Assembly: GCA_945859605.1 (NCBI GenBank)
Contig: OX243820.1
Coordinates: 30,675,883 to 30,739,882 of the forward strand
Source of the DNA: Lumbricus rubellus
Taxonomy: Eukaryota; Annelida; Clitellata; Crassiclitellata; Lumbricidae
Reading direction: 5' to 3'
Length of the DNA stretch: 64,000 nt
In this document: positions 9,588-20,795 of the stretch, one piece after another
Numbering within the stretch: the first letter of the stretch is position 1
How the letters are laid out: each line of letters begins with the position of its first letter
Made by a program: the position numbers and the translations under genes
Notes under the pieces: model-generated
What the model was told of the DNA's origin: nothing
The model's input: the letters and a program-made list of their open reading frames with translations, nothing else
The model's database searches: none

Positions 9588-12500
9588 ATCCCGTTCGCTT
9601 CTCGACCATCTACCGAATGTTCGAGGCGAAGGGCGCCCCTCCGAAGACGGAGACGGGGGTGATGGCCAACGCCGATGCGGCCAGCAGACCCCCGCCGCCT
9701 ACGAACCGACTCAGGCCAAAGAAGGTGAGCGTCTCCACGATGACAGAACCTTTGGCCTACGACGAAGGTGACGTCAACGATGACGACATTCATCAGGCAG
9801 ACAACGCCTGCGGGTCATCGACCTTCGATCAGCAGACGCAGATCGACGACGATTGGCTGGGGCGGGACGACGTAAATAGGTCATCCAATCGTAGGAGGAT
9901 AAATGGGGTTACGGCGGCAACATCCGATGCAAATGGCGACCCTGAGAAGAAAGATTACGAAGGTGAGGGTGTGTCCGCGAACGGGGCAGCGTGTCAATGG
10001 GAGAGGGCTGCAGGGGGAAAGGTGACCTCAAAGATCTCGGTCGGAGGGGTGATTATACATTCGCAGGATGAGGAGCAACTGATGGTCCGGGGTAACCGAA
10101 ACTCCCCAGAATTAACTACGTCTTCAGTTGGCAATACAGTTGGCAAAACAGCCCAACAGTGTGAGGGTGTATATGTTTCCACAAAGCACCTGGGTCAGGG
10201 TAACTCTAGGTCAAACGCCGCGTCACATGGTGTGAAGAGATATGATGAAGATGATCAAGAGATTGATAACGCTGACTCGTCCAGTCAGTCAAATCGTGCA
10301 TCATCAGGTCGGGGCAAATCGGTTCAAGATCTTCCCAAATCCCCTAAAGTGGGATCACGGACTGTATCAGGCGGAGGGAATTCAATTGCCGGGGATTCGG
10401 TTGTTGCACCATCGAACAACGGAGGAAGAGTATCACAATCCGACTACTCTAACGTTGAGATAGGCAATCGGCAAGGCGGAGCCCCTCTGATGAAAAGCGA
10501 GAGGGATGGTCAAAAGAACTTTGGAGTTAATTCAGCAAGTGCAGGTGAGGAACTCGCCACTCGTGTGTCATCAGGCCAAGCTGCTGGCGTGGTTGACCGA
10601 AATCCACATGAGAGTGGATCAGGAATTGATTACGCTGGTAGATCTGGACACAGCTGCGATCAGACGAATGATGACCCAAAAACCACTCATGCCACGTCAC
10701 CAACCCAGCAAGTAATGAAAACGCAATTAGAACAAAATAACGACGTGTTCGACACATGTCGACTCAGAGCGTTAGAGTCACCTGCAGGAACAGCTTCCGG
10801 TAGTAGTTCATCTGGAACGTCGAACGAGTCGGTCGAAACTTATGAAAACGTGGAGCCATATAGATTCCAAAAGGCTGCTTCAGATGAAAGCGGTCACCAG
10901 AATGACTTGACGGAAACTGAAGATGGATCATCAACAAATCAGAAACAATCAACTGGTCAGTGTAAGTCATCACGTGAGAAGAAACAAAACTATCAATATG
11001 ACAATGTGATATTGCCTGATGCTCATCATAAACAGCAGCAGCAACAGCAGTTGCACTCTGCAGCCGGACTCCATCCTTTGGAAACGGTTCAACCACACAG
11101 CAATAAGGAATCTGGAAGAAGACAAGACTCATCTTCATTTGGAACAAGACAAGACTCATCTTCATCTGGAACAAGACAAGACTCATCTTCATCTGGAACA
11201 GGAAAAGAATCATCTTCATATGGAACAGGAAAAGAATCATCTTCATCTGGAACAGGAAAAGAATCATCTTCATATGGAACAGGAAAAGACGCATCTTCGT
11301 ATGGAACAGGAAAAGATTCATCTTCATATGGAACAAGACAAGACTCATCTTCATCTGGAACAAGACAAGAACCATCTTCGTCTGGAACAAAACAAGAACC
11401 ATCTTCATATGGAATAAGACATGACTCATCTTCATCTGGAACAAGACAAGACTCATCTTCATATGGAACAGGAAAAGACGCATCTTCGTATGGAACAAGA
11501 CAAGACTCATCTTCATATGGAACAGGAAAAGACGCATCTTCGTATGGAACAAGACAAGACTCATCTTCATATGGAACAGGAAAAGACTCATCTTCATCTG
11601 GAACAAGACAAGAACCATCTTCATATGGAACAGGAAAAGAATCATCTTCATCTGGAACAAGACAAGACTCATCTTCATCTGGAACAAGACAAGACTCATC
11701 TTCATCTGGAACAAGACAAGACTCATCTTCATATGGAACAAAACAAGAACCACCTTCATATGGAACAGGAAAAGACTCATCTTCATCTGGAACAAAACAA
11801 AAACCACCTTCATATGGAACAAGAAAAGACTCATCTTCGTATGGAACAAAACAAGAACCATCTTCATATGGAACAGGAAAAGACTCCTCTTCATCTGGAA
11901 CAAGACAAGACTCGTCTTCATATGGAACGAAACAAGACTCATCTTTATCTGGAACAAGACAAAGCTCATCTTCATCTGGAACAAGACAAGACTCATTTTT
12001 CTATGGAACAGGAAAAGACTCATCTTCATCTGGAACAAGACAAGACTCATCTTCATCTGGAACAGGAAAAGACTCATCTTCATCTGGAACAAGACAAGAC
12101 TCATCTTCATCTGGAACAAGACAAGACTCATCTTCATCTGGAACAGGAAAAGACTCATCTTCATCTGGAACAAGACAAGACTCATCTTCATCTGGAACAG
12201 GAAAAGACTCATCTTCATCTGGAACAAGACAAGACTCATCTTCATCTGGAACAAGACAAGACTCATCTTCATCTGGAACAAGACAAGACTCATCTTCATA
12301 TGGAACGAAACAAGACTCATCTTTATCTGGAGCAAGACAAAGCTCATCTTCATCTGGAACAAGACAAGACTCATCTTTATATGGAACAGGAAAAGACTCA
12401 TCTTCATCTGGAACAAGACAAGACTCATCTTCATATGGAACAGGAAAAGACTCATCTTCATCTGGAACAAGACAAGACTCATCTTCATCTGGAACAAGAC

Positions 12501-12920
12501 AAGACTCATCTTCATCTGGAACAGGAAAAGACTCATCTTCATCTGGAACAAGACAAGACTCATCTTCATATGGAACAGGAAAAGACTCATCTTCATCTGG
12601 AACAAGACAAGACTCATCTTCATCTGGAACAGGAAAAGACTCATCTTCATCTGGAACAAGACAAGACTCATCTTCATCTGGAACAAAACAAGACTCATCG
12701 TCATATGGAACAGGAAAAGACTCATCTTCATCTGGAACAAAACAAGACTCATCTTCATATGGAACAGGAAAAGACTCATCTTCATCTGGAACAAAACAAG
12801 ACTCATCTTCATCTGGAACAAGAGAAATGTCGTCTTCATCGTCATCAATCAACAGTGCACAGTCCCTTGGACGAGACTCAAACACATATCCTGCAAGTAA
12901 ACTACAATCAACGAATGAAG
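9588..12920 (+). CDS. SH2 adaptor gene, giant exon encoding disordered region and 9-residue repeat tract
   Basis: An open exon of 3333 nt, entered with a two-base phase (PVRFSTIYRMFEAKG) and left at GAAG, then GTTTGC. The protein is low-complexity and probably disordered. In order it contains a proline-rich RPPPPTNRLRPKK segment (possible SH3 ligand), acidic Asp/Glu stretches, two YxNV tyrosine motifs (YENV at 10841 and YDNV at 10997, the pattern bound by Grb2-type SH2 domains when phosphorylated), a short poly-Gln at about 11032, and then about 64 copies of GT[RGK][QK][DE]SSS[SY]. With the SH2 exons downstream, the arrangement of a long tyrosine-bearing region before a C-terminal SH2 domain matches SLP-76/BLNK adaptors, which scaffold signalling below tyrosine kinases in the cytoplasm. 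SLP-76 is about 530 residues and BLNK about 456; this protein would be about 1359. The open frame runs on into the intron to a stop at 12992-12994. A strong GTGAGC donor-like site at 9725 lies inside the exon. Confidence 0.75.
11105..12832. repeat. Coding 27-bp minisatellite, about 64 copies
   Basis: The unit GGAACAAGACAAGACTCATC plus TTCATCT encodes nine residues, Gly-Thr-Arg-Gln-Asp-Ser-Ser-Ser-Ser. Two main unit types alternate irregularly, one with Arg-Gln and one with Gly-Lys. About 24 units end in Tyr instead of Ser (SSSYGT). The period is a multiple of three and never creates a stop in frame. The tract is also open in several other frames, which explains the long overlapping shadows. 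A rare block (TKQDSSLSG then [TA]RQSSSSSG) at 11921 recurs at 12299, exactly 378 bp or 14 units later, which shows a block duplication. Confidence 0.95.
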
Positions 12921-13781
12921 GTTTGCATTGTACTTTCTTACTTAGTCTAATCTATACTACATATCAGCAGCATTCCGTAAAAACACATATATAACATAAC
13001 CTTAAAAGTAACCGCTGTGAAATGTAAACTCGAATAGTCCAATCACAAACGACGATATTGCATTCCAATTCGTCTAAATACAGTAAAAATATTGAACAAT
13101 ACATGAATTATAATTAGACATTTTCTAAGTTTAATCTGGGTCCAACTCATGAGTGGATGGAGATTAGTGCACTATAATAATTATAGTCTATGAACTAGGC
13201 CTATGCGCACATTTTAAAGCGGTGGAGCAGCATGTTATTGATAACGCTTTCCTTACATCCTTTATTTGCTGAGAATAATTGCTATAGGGAATTATCGGTA
13301 GCAACGCAGCCAAAATACAATAGGCTACAATGCATTAGGCTACAATACAACTGAATTTAATAATTATTACCTCCTTCCGAAGTTCAGAAGTGCACACACT
13401 ACAGAACATCGGTATGGTCAAGTACTTGTGAATGACTTGCTCAAGGTCCTCTATAGGCCTACGCAGTAACGCCCCACGAGGGGCGACTTGAACTTGCACT
13501 ATCCAGGTTACGAACCGAACACTCTATCTATTTGGTTATCGTGCCCCGCCAGCCATCACTGCTTTATCCACATTGTTATAGGCCGATTTATGTAAGCCTG
13601 TCATAAATGGTTTCCACAAAATTAAACATCTAGCCTAGTACTTCGAGTAGAGCGTATACTATAGTTTACAATTAACCTGCGATCAATATAATGCATGATT
13701 TGCGAATAAGCTTTTTTGGAGCGCCTTTAAACAGGGTTTAAGAAGGGCGCTATATAAACATATTGATTGATTGATTCACAG
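12921..13781. other. Intron: antisense tRNA-like SINE head, plus SINE tail at the acceptor
   Basis: About 13466-13550 is a tRNA-like SINE head on the minus strand (GGCGGGGCACGATAACCAAA ... GCAAGTTCAAGTCGCCCC). At 13716-13777 a plus-strand LINE/SINE tail (GGAGCGCCTTTAAAC ... GGCGCTATATAAACA) ends in (TTGA)n directly before the splice acceptor. Confidence 0.65.
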
Positions 13782-14006
13782 CAGGTTATTGCAAATCACA
13801 TGAAAACGTGAGAGCAACGAGAGGCACCGTTCAGATGCGAGATGACGGTCCAACGAGAAACGCGGTTACGACACAGTTTGCTCCGAATGAATCGTTGAGA
13901 AAGAGTATGTCAACCAACACAGAAGACACTGAATATCGGACAGCCAAGACTTGTGCTGAACTAGAGTGTCAGACGGAACCAATGGACGACATCATCTCAC
14001 AATCAG
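13782..14006 (+). CDS. SH2 adaptor gene, linker exon
   Basis: Enters with two bases that complete the single G left by the 9588-12920 exon, and ends TCAG, then GTATAT, with one base over. It encodes a linker beginning GYCKSHENVRATRG and containing STNTEDTEYRTAK and ELECQTEPMDD. The S/T-x-T-E phrases echo VSVSTMTEPLAYDEG in the giant exon. The acceptor is CACAGCAG, a tandem NAG-NAG, so an isoform starting at 13785 and one residue shorter is possible. No known domain. The exon is judged real from phase, splice sites and continuity of composition. Confidence 0.7.
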
Positions 14007-14502
14007 GTATATTAGCCACATAATGTATCATATTATATGGCACGATCTAATAAGCTTTATTATAATACGACCAGGTTTCCTGTAGCCTATATGAGGTGGA
14101 TTATTCTGAGGTAGACGGAATAAAAGAAATGTTGATCTAACTGATGTTTTTGCTGTTGTTGTTGATGATGATGATGACAACGACGACGATGATGATGAAG
14201 ACGATGATAGGCCTATATGAAAGTCTTAACGAATTTCTTCGGTGAATCATACGCAACAACTTTCAATTATCTTGTTAGAAACCAAAAGTCTATTATACTA
14301 ATAGTAGGCCTATACTACGTCCAACCTTTCCACCTTTAGGCCTACATCTGCATGAATTCATGTCAGTATAAATCATCTGTGTGTGTGATTCACTGTTTAT
14401 ATTACATGCATACATTGCATGCATTGCATACATTGCATACATTGAATACATTGCATGCATTGCATACATTGCATACATTGCATGCTTTTCTTTCAACGAC
14501 AG
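14007..14502. other. Intron: GATGAT and GCATACATT repeats
   Basis: Short (GAT)n stretch at 14163-14210, and a degenerate GCATACATT 10-bp repeat at about 14405-14485 just before the acceptor TTTCAACGACAG. Confidence 0.7.
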
Positions 14503-14543
14503 ATCGCAATGTACGAGATCAGTCTACAGATCCTGATGATGAG
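14503..14543 (+). CDS. SH2 adaptor gene, 41-nt microexon
   Basis: Lies between AACGACAG and GAG, then GTAAAC. It enters with two bases (phase matches the preceding exon) and encodes DRNVRDQSTDPDDE, ending in phase 0 as needed by the next exon. The content is acidic linker. The call rests on splice signals and phase. Confidence 0.65.
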
Positions 14544-15405
14544 GTAAACTCGATGACTAACATACATATTTACATGCTTGTATACATACTTAGTTGCATA
14601 CTTGTATGCATACTTGCTTACATACTTGCTTACATACTTAGGTACATACTTGTGTGCATACTTATTTACATACTTGTATACATACTTAGTTACTTACAAG
14701 TCATGTGATACTCATGAGTCTACCTTTTGACCTACTCAGCCTAACTATCTAATGCAGGTGAAACTCCAATATTAAAGGAAAATATTATCACTCTGACGTA
14801 CGCGCCCCACCAGGTTTTGTGTATGCCATTATATGCTGTGGGATGGGCAAAACACAATGATCATGGTTACATTTTTAGCAAGCAGGATGTATAGGACTTG
14901 AGATTTATTCGTAGATGGTTCTAAGTGTAAACTTCTCAAGTTTCACTTTGTGTAGGCCTATCGTTTGTAGGCTACCGTTAATGCTTTAGTGCGAAGGAAT
15001 TTGTTAAAAACGTTAAAAAAAGAGGGAAATTTAAAAAAATAGGTGTAAGTTTTCCAGTAGTGGCTAGTGCCATCTCTTACCCCCCGCCCTATGTGTGGGT
15101 AAGTGTATTATTAATGTAATGTAATTGGGGTTCTGTATTGCACCGCTCGCAGCCACGTTCATTCAGCAGTGAGTGCTTCCAGTGCAAGTACCCCCGAGAG
15201 AAGAAATAGGTTTTAAGAAGAGCGAGAGACATTTATACTAGACACTTTTTGTCAATATATGTTGTAGTTATACTTGATACGTTTGCAGGATGACAATTAT
15301 TGCGTGAAGTAATGTTTGCTAAGCTTAAATAAAGAAAAACGGAGACATGAAGCATAATCAGGAAGCTTTGTAGATTTTAGAATAATTCGCAAGTTTCTTT
15401 TACAG
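14544..15405. other. Intron: CATACTTG repeat and reversed SINE tail
   Basis: Degenerate ACATACTTG repeat at about 14562-14700. A reversed LINE/SINE tail lies near 15115-15200 (GTATTGCACCGCTCGCAGCC). The acceptor is TTTCTTTTACAG, ending at 15405. Confidence 0.6.
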
Positions 15406-15489
15406 GATTCACTTGACAATTATTTCTGGTATTTTGGAGACATTGATCGTGAACTGAGCGAAGTAATCCTGGAACGTATGATCGACAAG
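15406..15489 (+). CDS. SH2 adaptor gene, exon for the N-terminal part of the SH2 domain
   Basis: 28 codons, phase 0 on both sides, with a good acceptor and GTAAGA donor. It reads [17 protein letters not shown] and ends [14 protein letters not shown] corresponds to the opening W-Y-x-G-x-I-x-R of the SLP-76/BLNK SH2 domain, with the conserved alpha-A arginine. Confidence 0.9.
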
Positions 15490-15631
15490 GTAAGACAACT
15501 TATCCATCAATCCATCCATCCATCCATCCACCCATTCATCCCTCCACCTATTCATCCATCCACTCACCCACGCACCAACCCACCTATCCACAATCTATCC
15601 ACTCATCCTCTCATCCATCATTCCATCCATC
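15490..15631. repeat. (CATC)n microsatellite
   Basis: Degenerate CATCCATCCACC tract in the intron between SH2 exons. It continues after the inserted MITE at about 15761-15840. Confidence 0.85.
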
Positions 15632-15760
15632 CAGTGCTTAAGACGCCCCTTACCCTTCCAGGCTGTGCTGGCCAATAAGACTAGTGGCAGGACGGCGTTC
15701 ATATTTTAAAATAAGTGCATGGACGCCGTCCATGACCGTCCAGCCACATTTTAAGCCCTG
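15632..15760. mobile_element. hAT-type MITE within the (CATC)n tract
   Basis: Ends are CAGTGCTTAAGACG and TTTTAAGCCCTG. The flanks CATCCATC and CATCCACC are a 7-of-8 match, consistent with an 8-bp target duplication. In reverse complement it belongs to the same family as 30241-30387 (shared GGACGGTCATGGACGGCGTC core). Confidence 0.75.
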
Positions 15761-15935
15761 CATCCACCCATCCACCTATTCATCTATCCATCTATCCATC
15801 AACCCACCCATCCACCATATATCCTCTAATCCAACCATCCTTCCACCCCGAAACAAAATCCTGGCTACGGCCTTGCCTGCATGTTCAATTGTTCATGTTC
15901 AATTGTTCATGTTCATGTATGATTCTCTTCTTCAG

Positions 15936-16088
15936 ACTGGTTCGTATTTGGTTCGTATGAGTCAACGTGGAGGCGATGGCAATCCTTACACGCTGTCCGT
16001 CGTCTATCAGAAGCGAATCTATCATCTACTCATCAGACAAAGATCGGACGCAATGTTCTCCATCGGAAAAGAGAAACACGATGAAAAG
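15936..16088 (+). CDS. SH2 adaptor gene, exon for the SH2 core
   Basis: 51 codons, phase 0 on both sides, donor GTCAGC. It begins TGSYLVRMSQ: LVR is the phosphotyrosine-binding FLVR motif with its arginine. NPYTLSVVYQKRIYHLLIRQ gives the central strands, with His at the beta-D4 position. It ends FSIGKEKHDEK, which parallels the F-x-L/I-G-x-G/K...DEK segment typical of SLP-76/BLNK SH2 domains. Confidence 0.95.
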
Positions 16089-16829
16089 GTCAGCATAATT
16101 ATATACACATTCAAATGCAATACCATACAATGCATTACGATATGCTATACAATGCCATCATCATCAGCTCCTAACGCCCGTTGTACGGCGGCGATGGGTA
16201 CGAATAAGTTGCTTCATTGTCCTCAGTCGTCTGTCAAGATCAACGCTTCCGTCCGTCCAGGCTGTGTCATGTCATCATTTATATTGTCTATCCAGTGCAT
16301 GCATGCGTATCCGGACTACGACTTCCTTCGAATACTCTTTTTTGGGCAACCCTTCTGATTAGGCACAGCGCTCGTGAATCAGTTGATGCCCTGCGCTTGT
16401 CTCTAGAGTGGTGCTTTAGATATTTGGAGATTACGATTACGATATAATAGTCTGCCATTGTTTCCTTTTTGCTTCGAATCTTTTACTGAACTGTGTAGAT
16501 TCTGTTAACTAACCGTTAGTCCTCTCCACTTGTCCAAACCATCAGAGTTTGGCTGTAATTAATTGTATCACAATTCACTATGGTTCATCTTCGTTTTTGA
16601 GCGTCCACATATTATGCTTCTAGCAAATGAAAATATCTATTGCTTACTTGCTTGCCATAGCTTGCTTCGTCGTTCGTTAACTGACTCACCTCTTCCGGGG
16701 TGGCGCTATATAAATTTTTACAATTTCCATTGCCATTATACATACCGTCTACTCTACAGCTTAAGCCAGCCTTGGGTGTTATCAGATATAAATTTGTAAT
16801 CATTATAGACATTTTTATTTCAAATGTAG
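16089..16829. other. Last intron: three SINE tails or fragments
   Basis: SINE-like tails occur at about 16366-16446 (ending GATTACGATTACGAT), and at about 16690-16735 (GGTGGCGCTATATAAATTTT). No other coding exon seen. Confidence 0.6.
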
Positions 16830-16952
16830 ATATTCTTTTCCGTGCCGGATCTGATGACTTTCTACCAGAACAACTTCGTCGAACTTATCGGGGACGCGGC
16901 CAAGAAAAGCCCATCAGGAAAAGTTCAACTGAAGGCCTGTCCACGAAAATAA
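16830..16952 (+). CDS. SH2 adaptor gene, terminal exon
   Basis: The acceptor TTTCAAATGTAG ends at 16829. In phase 0 the exon reads IFFSVPDLMTFYQNN, continues VELIGDAAKKSPSG, and ends QLKACPRK with TAA at 16950-16952. FxSVxDLxxxY followed by a basic C-terminus is the alpha-B helix and end of an SH2 domain, as in BLNK. The protein stops right after the SH2 domain, as in SLP-76 and BLNK. No clear AATAAA poly(A) signal was found close downstream. Confidence 0.9.
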   Translation: MFFSVPDLMTFYQNNFVELIGDAAKKSPSGKVQLKACPRK

Positions 16953-18008
16953 CATCGACAAGCCATTGGACGATTGCAGATGTATACGTATAGGCCTACG
17001 TATAACGTATACGTATAGTGCATTGGCTGCAAAGATAGATTTCATGCTCTAATTGCTGCTCTAAGATCTTTAGATAGATAATTTTATTTCAATAATTATT
17101 AGAAACTGCTTCATCCGGTGAGAATGGACATCCACACGCAATTCGCTCTGCCCATGGTCTCTCTACCCATGGGTTCAGTCATGATATAAATGAACGATTA
17201 GTTTTAGTGTTTCCGTTAATTCGATCCAAGCAACGAGTTTGTCGTTTACTAAAAGTCGTTTTGCTTTTTAATTTCTTCGACAACCATGCTCGCAGTGCTT
17301 TTGAAAGATTCTTTAAAAATGCGCTACATAACGGATCACGTGGGCTATACTATTACACGTAATTTTACAAGACCACCTAATTGATTTATATAGTAAAACT
17401 GGGTTATGTGCTAACTGTCACACTCTTCTAACGACATGCGGCATCAGTAATCGTAACCATAACCATATATTATTATGTACATGTATATAATTATACATAA
17501 TATATATTATAGGCCCTATTTTGTATAGTAGCAATTTATTGAAACCAGAAGTAAAAGAGCTTAACAGATGCGCATGTACATGTAGCCTATTTATAGGTTA
17601 CAAATACAATGTCTGGCTCAAAGGATGAATCCTAAAAGCAGTGTTTAATCTAGATGTCTCTGGGGGGAGTTTCCCCCGGATTGGATTCCCCCAGGAAAAT
17701 CGCGATGAGGTGTGAACATGTAAACACATACCATTCCCCAGAAAAGTCAATGTGTACCCCCTTCAGAAAAACCGAGGCGAGCCAGCCGTCCTCCAAAATG
17801 TCCGGCCAAAACGCCCCCTCCCACTTGAATTCCTCCCCTCCACCCCCCAAAAAGCAGAGGACTAAATTACAGCAGTGCTATAACAAGGATAACTCTATAG
17901 AACAAAACTTGAAATAAACAGTGATAAGAAGGTAATCGGGATGTAACTTGAAGTTTACAGGTTCGAAAACACACGTAGGCCTACACAGATAAGAGAAAAG
18001 TTTCTATA
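16953..18008. other. No gene; MITE fragment
   Basis: 3' flank of the adaptor gene. About 17639-17850 holds a repeat starting CAGTGTTTAATCTAG with GGGGGGAG/CCCCC stretches, the same end as in 46354-46699 and at about 55600. Its right end is not clear. Confidence 0.5.
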
Positions 18009-18495
18009 TCTATATAAATAAAAATGAAACTTTCCAATAGTGCGGTACACAATCACGCCCAAAGTTACGCACCGATTGTTTTGAAAATTTTACAACACCT
18101 TCCATTCCCATAGAACCGTGTTCTATTATGCTTTTTTTTCGAAAAAACCCAACCTTTCCCACAAAAAGTGAACTTTGCAATCCGTTTGACCGCCATTTGC
18201 AAATTCAGCAAAACACCACGGCTGCCAGATTTCATAAACGCGTTGTTCCCAAACAGACCAAACATGAATGAGGTCGCGTGCTGTGACGTCATAAGCGACT
18301 CGCTTATTAATTTCCGAAAGCGGCCTTGGACGGTGTGACCGAGGAAAGGAGCGGAGGGAGCGGGACGAAGAGGGTGGGGAGGGGGAGGGAGAGGGGGCAT
18401 GGGAGGGGAGGGGGAGGGGGAGGGGAGGAGGAGGGGAGGGGGAGGGGGAGGGGGAGTCTTTTCTGCCACAGCAACGCGTGGCCGGGTACAGCTAG
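18009..18495 (+). mobile_element. Non-autonomous Helitron
   Basis: Starts A, then TCTATATAAATAAAAATGAA, and ends GCAACGCGTGGCCGGGTACA plus GCTAG, then T. These are the TC...CTAG ends with a subterminal hairpin (CCACAGCAACGCGTGG) and A/T insertion site of Helitrons. No Rep/helicase frame inside. A GGGGGAGGGG-rich stretch at 18370-18455 could form G-quadruplexes. A second copy is at 31020-31481. Confidence 0.8.
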
Positions 18496-18834
18496 TACCG
18501 AATAAAAGGCTTAACTGGTTGATAATTGCCTATGTTATATATATATACACCGATATACAACTATACATACAATCATACATATATAAATAAAATTATATAT
18601 ATCACTTGGTGACATAATACATTCTTGTCGTTAAGGTATTGATGTAGGCCTATGGTGCTTCAACTGTTTACGATTTAAGTTTTGTTTACGACACAGTAAC
18701 GCAGTTAGAAATCTTCCATGCCAAAGTATAGGCCTATATATTTATTTATTTATAGCAGTAATAAGGTTATATATAGTCACAAGTCACAACAAAGGTATAC
18801 CAAGAATTTAGCACATTTAAAATAAGCAACACCG

Positions 18835-18875
<41 letters not shown>

Positions 18876-19664
18876 CGTCAACGAATTAGGCCTCCCGTCT
18901 GTATTTGTTCATATAATATAATTTTATTGTTAAGCTGTTGTGTATTCCGCCATGAAAGGCTACTTTTAAGAATTTAAGACAGTCGTATAGGCCTTACTGC
19001 CCAGCAGAACAATGTGGAAAAACCCATGGTGCACACTTGGCACGCAAGAGATGTTTATATGGATATTGACTCAACATGCATACAATTGAATGTGACGAGT
19101 AAAACCTTACGTGCTGTGCTGCCCTATAGCACTAAACTGATGGCATACATGTGCTGCCATTTCAATAGAAGAGCATGCTTTCTTTTGATGCTCTTTAACT
19201 CTTTAATGTCGAGATGGTATTAAATGGTATGGGAAACCTATACCCTCCGGCATTAAAGGGTTAATTCAACGTAGCTTCCTGCAGGTGCTCCGCAGTTGCA
19301 TATAATTGGTCTATATTTATACAGACCAGAAAAATTATAACCAGAAAAGACTAGATTTATCCAGGACTGCAGCTTGTGCATACACAATTGAAATGGACAG
19401 GTTTATTACTTATTGCACACACGCATATAGTATATATATATATATATATATGTAATCTATGATATATAATCTATGTACGTAATTCATATATATATATATA
19501 TATAATTATATTTATAGGTGTATGTCCTCTATAAGAGTCTATATCATGCGTAATTTAGCCAATGTTGTCACGCATGTCTGCGAGACTAATGATGCCTATA
19601 TGGTACATAGACTATAAATAGGCCACATACATGTATATTATTGTATAAACATAAATAGACTCTT

Positions 19665-19707
<43 letters not shown>

Positions 19708-20229
19708 AAAAAAATCGATTCCAGTTCGTCCCGGTCTCCAAACAATACGTCGCAGCAGGGCCTACGTTGCCTATTGTTGTTGGAAGCATGAAATGGCACT
19801 ATAGTGATCTATTTGTGATACACAATACTTTAGCATGCATTCATGCATTCATTCATTCTTTTTTCTTTCATTTTTCTAACAAATATATCATATAACGCAT
19901 GGATTCATTTATTCCGTAAGTAAGTAAATCGATTGAAATGGTAAAGGCACAACTCATTGCAAAGTGCTGACAGCAGACTTGCAGCTGTATAAGTGCAGAT
20001 AGATGTAAATCGGCGGCCTAAATTTGCTAAATGGATATTCGGTTATTTGTAACCATATAAATTGACACACCACAACCAGGTTAATAATTAGCCTATTTAG
20101 CCTACACCTACACACTCGACAATCGACAATCTAATATATTTTGGTAAGTCTGTATGTTTGTTTGTTTGTTTGTGGCTTTGTTAGCTACGCACGCCCAGAG
20201 TTTTGAACCAATCGACTCCAATCCTTCAC
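18496..20229. other. No gene; AT-rich with (TA)n tracts
   Basis: TA microsatellites at about 18837-18872, 19433-19451, 19484-19504 and 19665-19706. Many TAGGCCTA palindromes. Nothing coding recognised. Confidence 0.6.
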
Positions 20230-20231
20230 AT

Positions 20232-20327
<96 letters not shown>

Positions 20328-20522
20328 ACACACACACACACACATACACACACACACACACTCACACTCACACACACACACACACACTCACACACACTCA
20401 CACACACTCTCTCACACACACACACTCACACACACTCTCTCACACACACACACTCACACAACCTCACACAACCTCACACGCACTCACGCTCACTCAGACA
20501 CTCATGCACACACACACACATG
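20230..20522. repeat. (CA)n microsatellite
   Basis: About 290 bp of CA dinucleotides. The first ~90 bp are uninterrupted and the rest carries CTCACA interruptions. Confidence 0.97.
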
Positions 20523-20795
20523 AAATTGCATGCAAACATGCACACATGCATATATATAGCATATAATACATGTTAAGTAGTTATGTAGGCCTAGGCATAC
20601 ATACAACTCTATGCAAGGCCTGTACGATAATATTGAACCATCATCGGCTGACATCTTGGGCTTTAGACGCCGATGTGAATTGAGGATATTGGTATAATTA
20701 ATATAAATCATAATAAAAATAATTATGTTCATTAACATCCTGTTGCTTGTTGGTCGATAAGATGTGTCTGATTTTCGGAAGCTTGTATGCCTGTG

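Noticed and set aside
9722..9728. Consensus donor AAG/GTGAGC within the giant exon
   Set aside because: The frame continues for over 3 kb with consistent composition, and the downstream GAAG/GTTTGC donor fits the next exon's phase. It could still be used as an alternative that skips the repeats.
10764..12950. Several long open frames overlapping the repeat exon, including a 694-codon minus-strand frame and a 509-codon plus-strand frame
   Set aside because: The 27-bp repeat is a multiple of three and stop-free in several frames. Only the chosen frame extends beyond the repeat into non-repetitive protein and joins the SH2 exons in phase.
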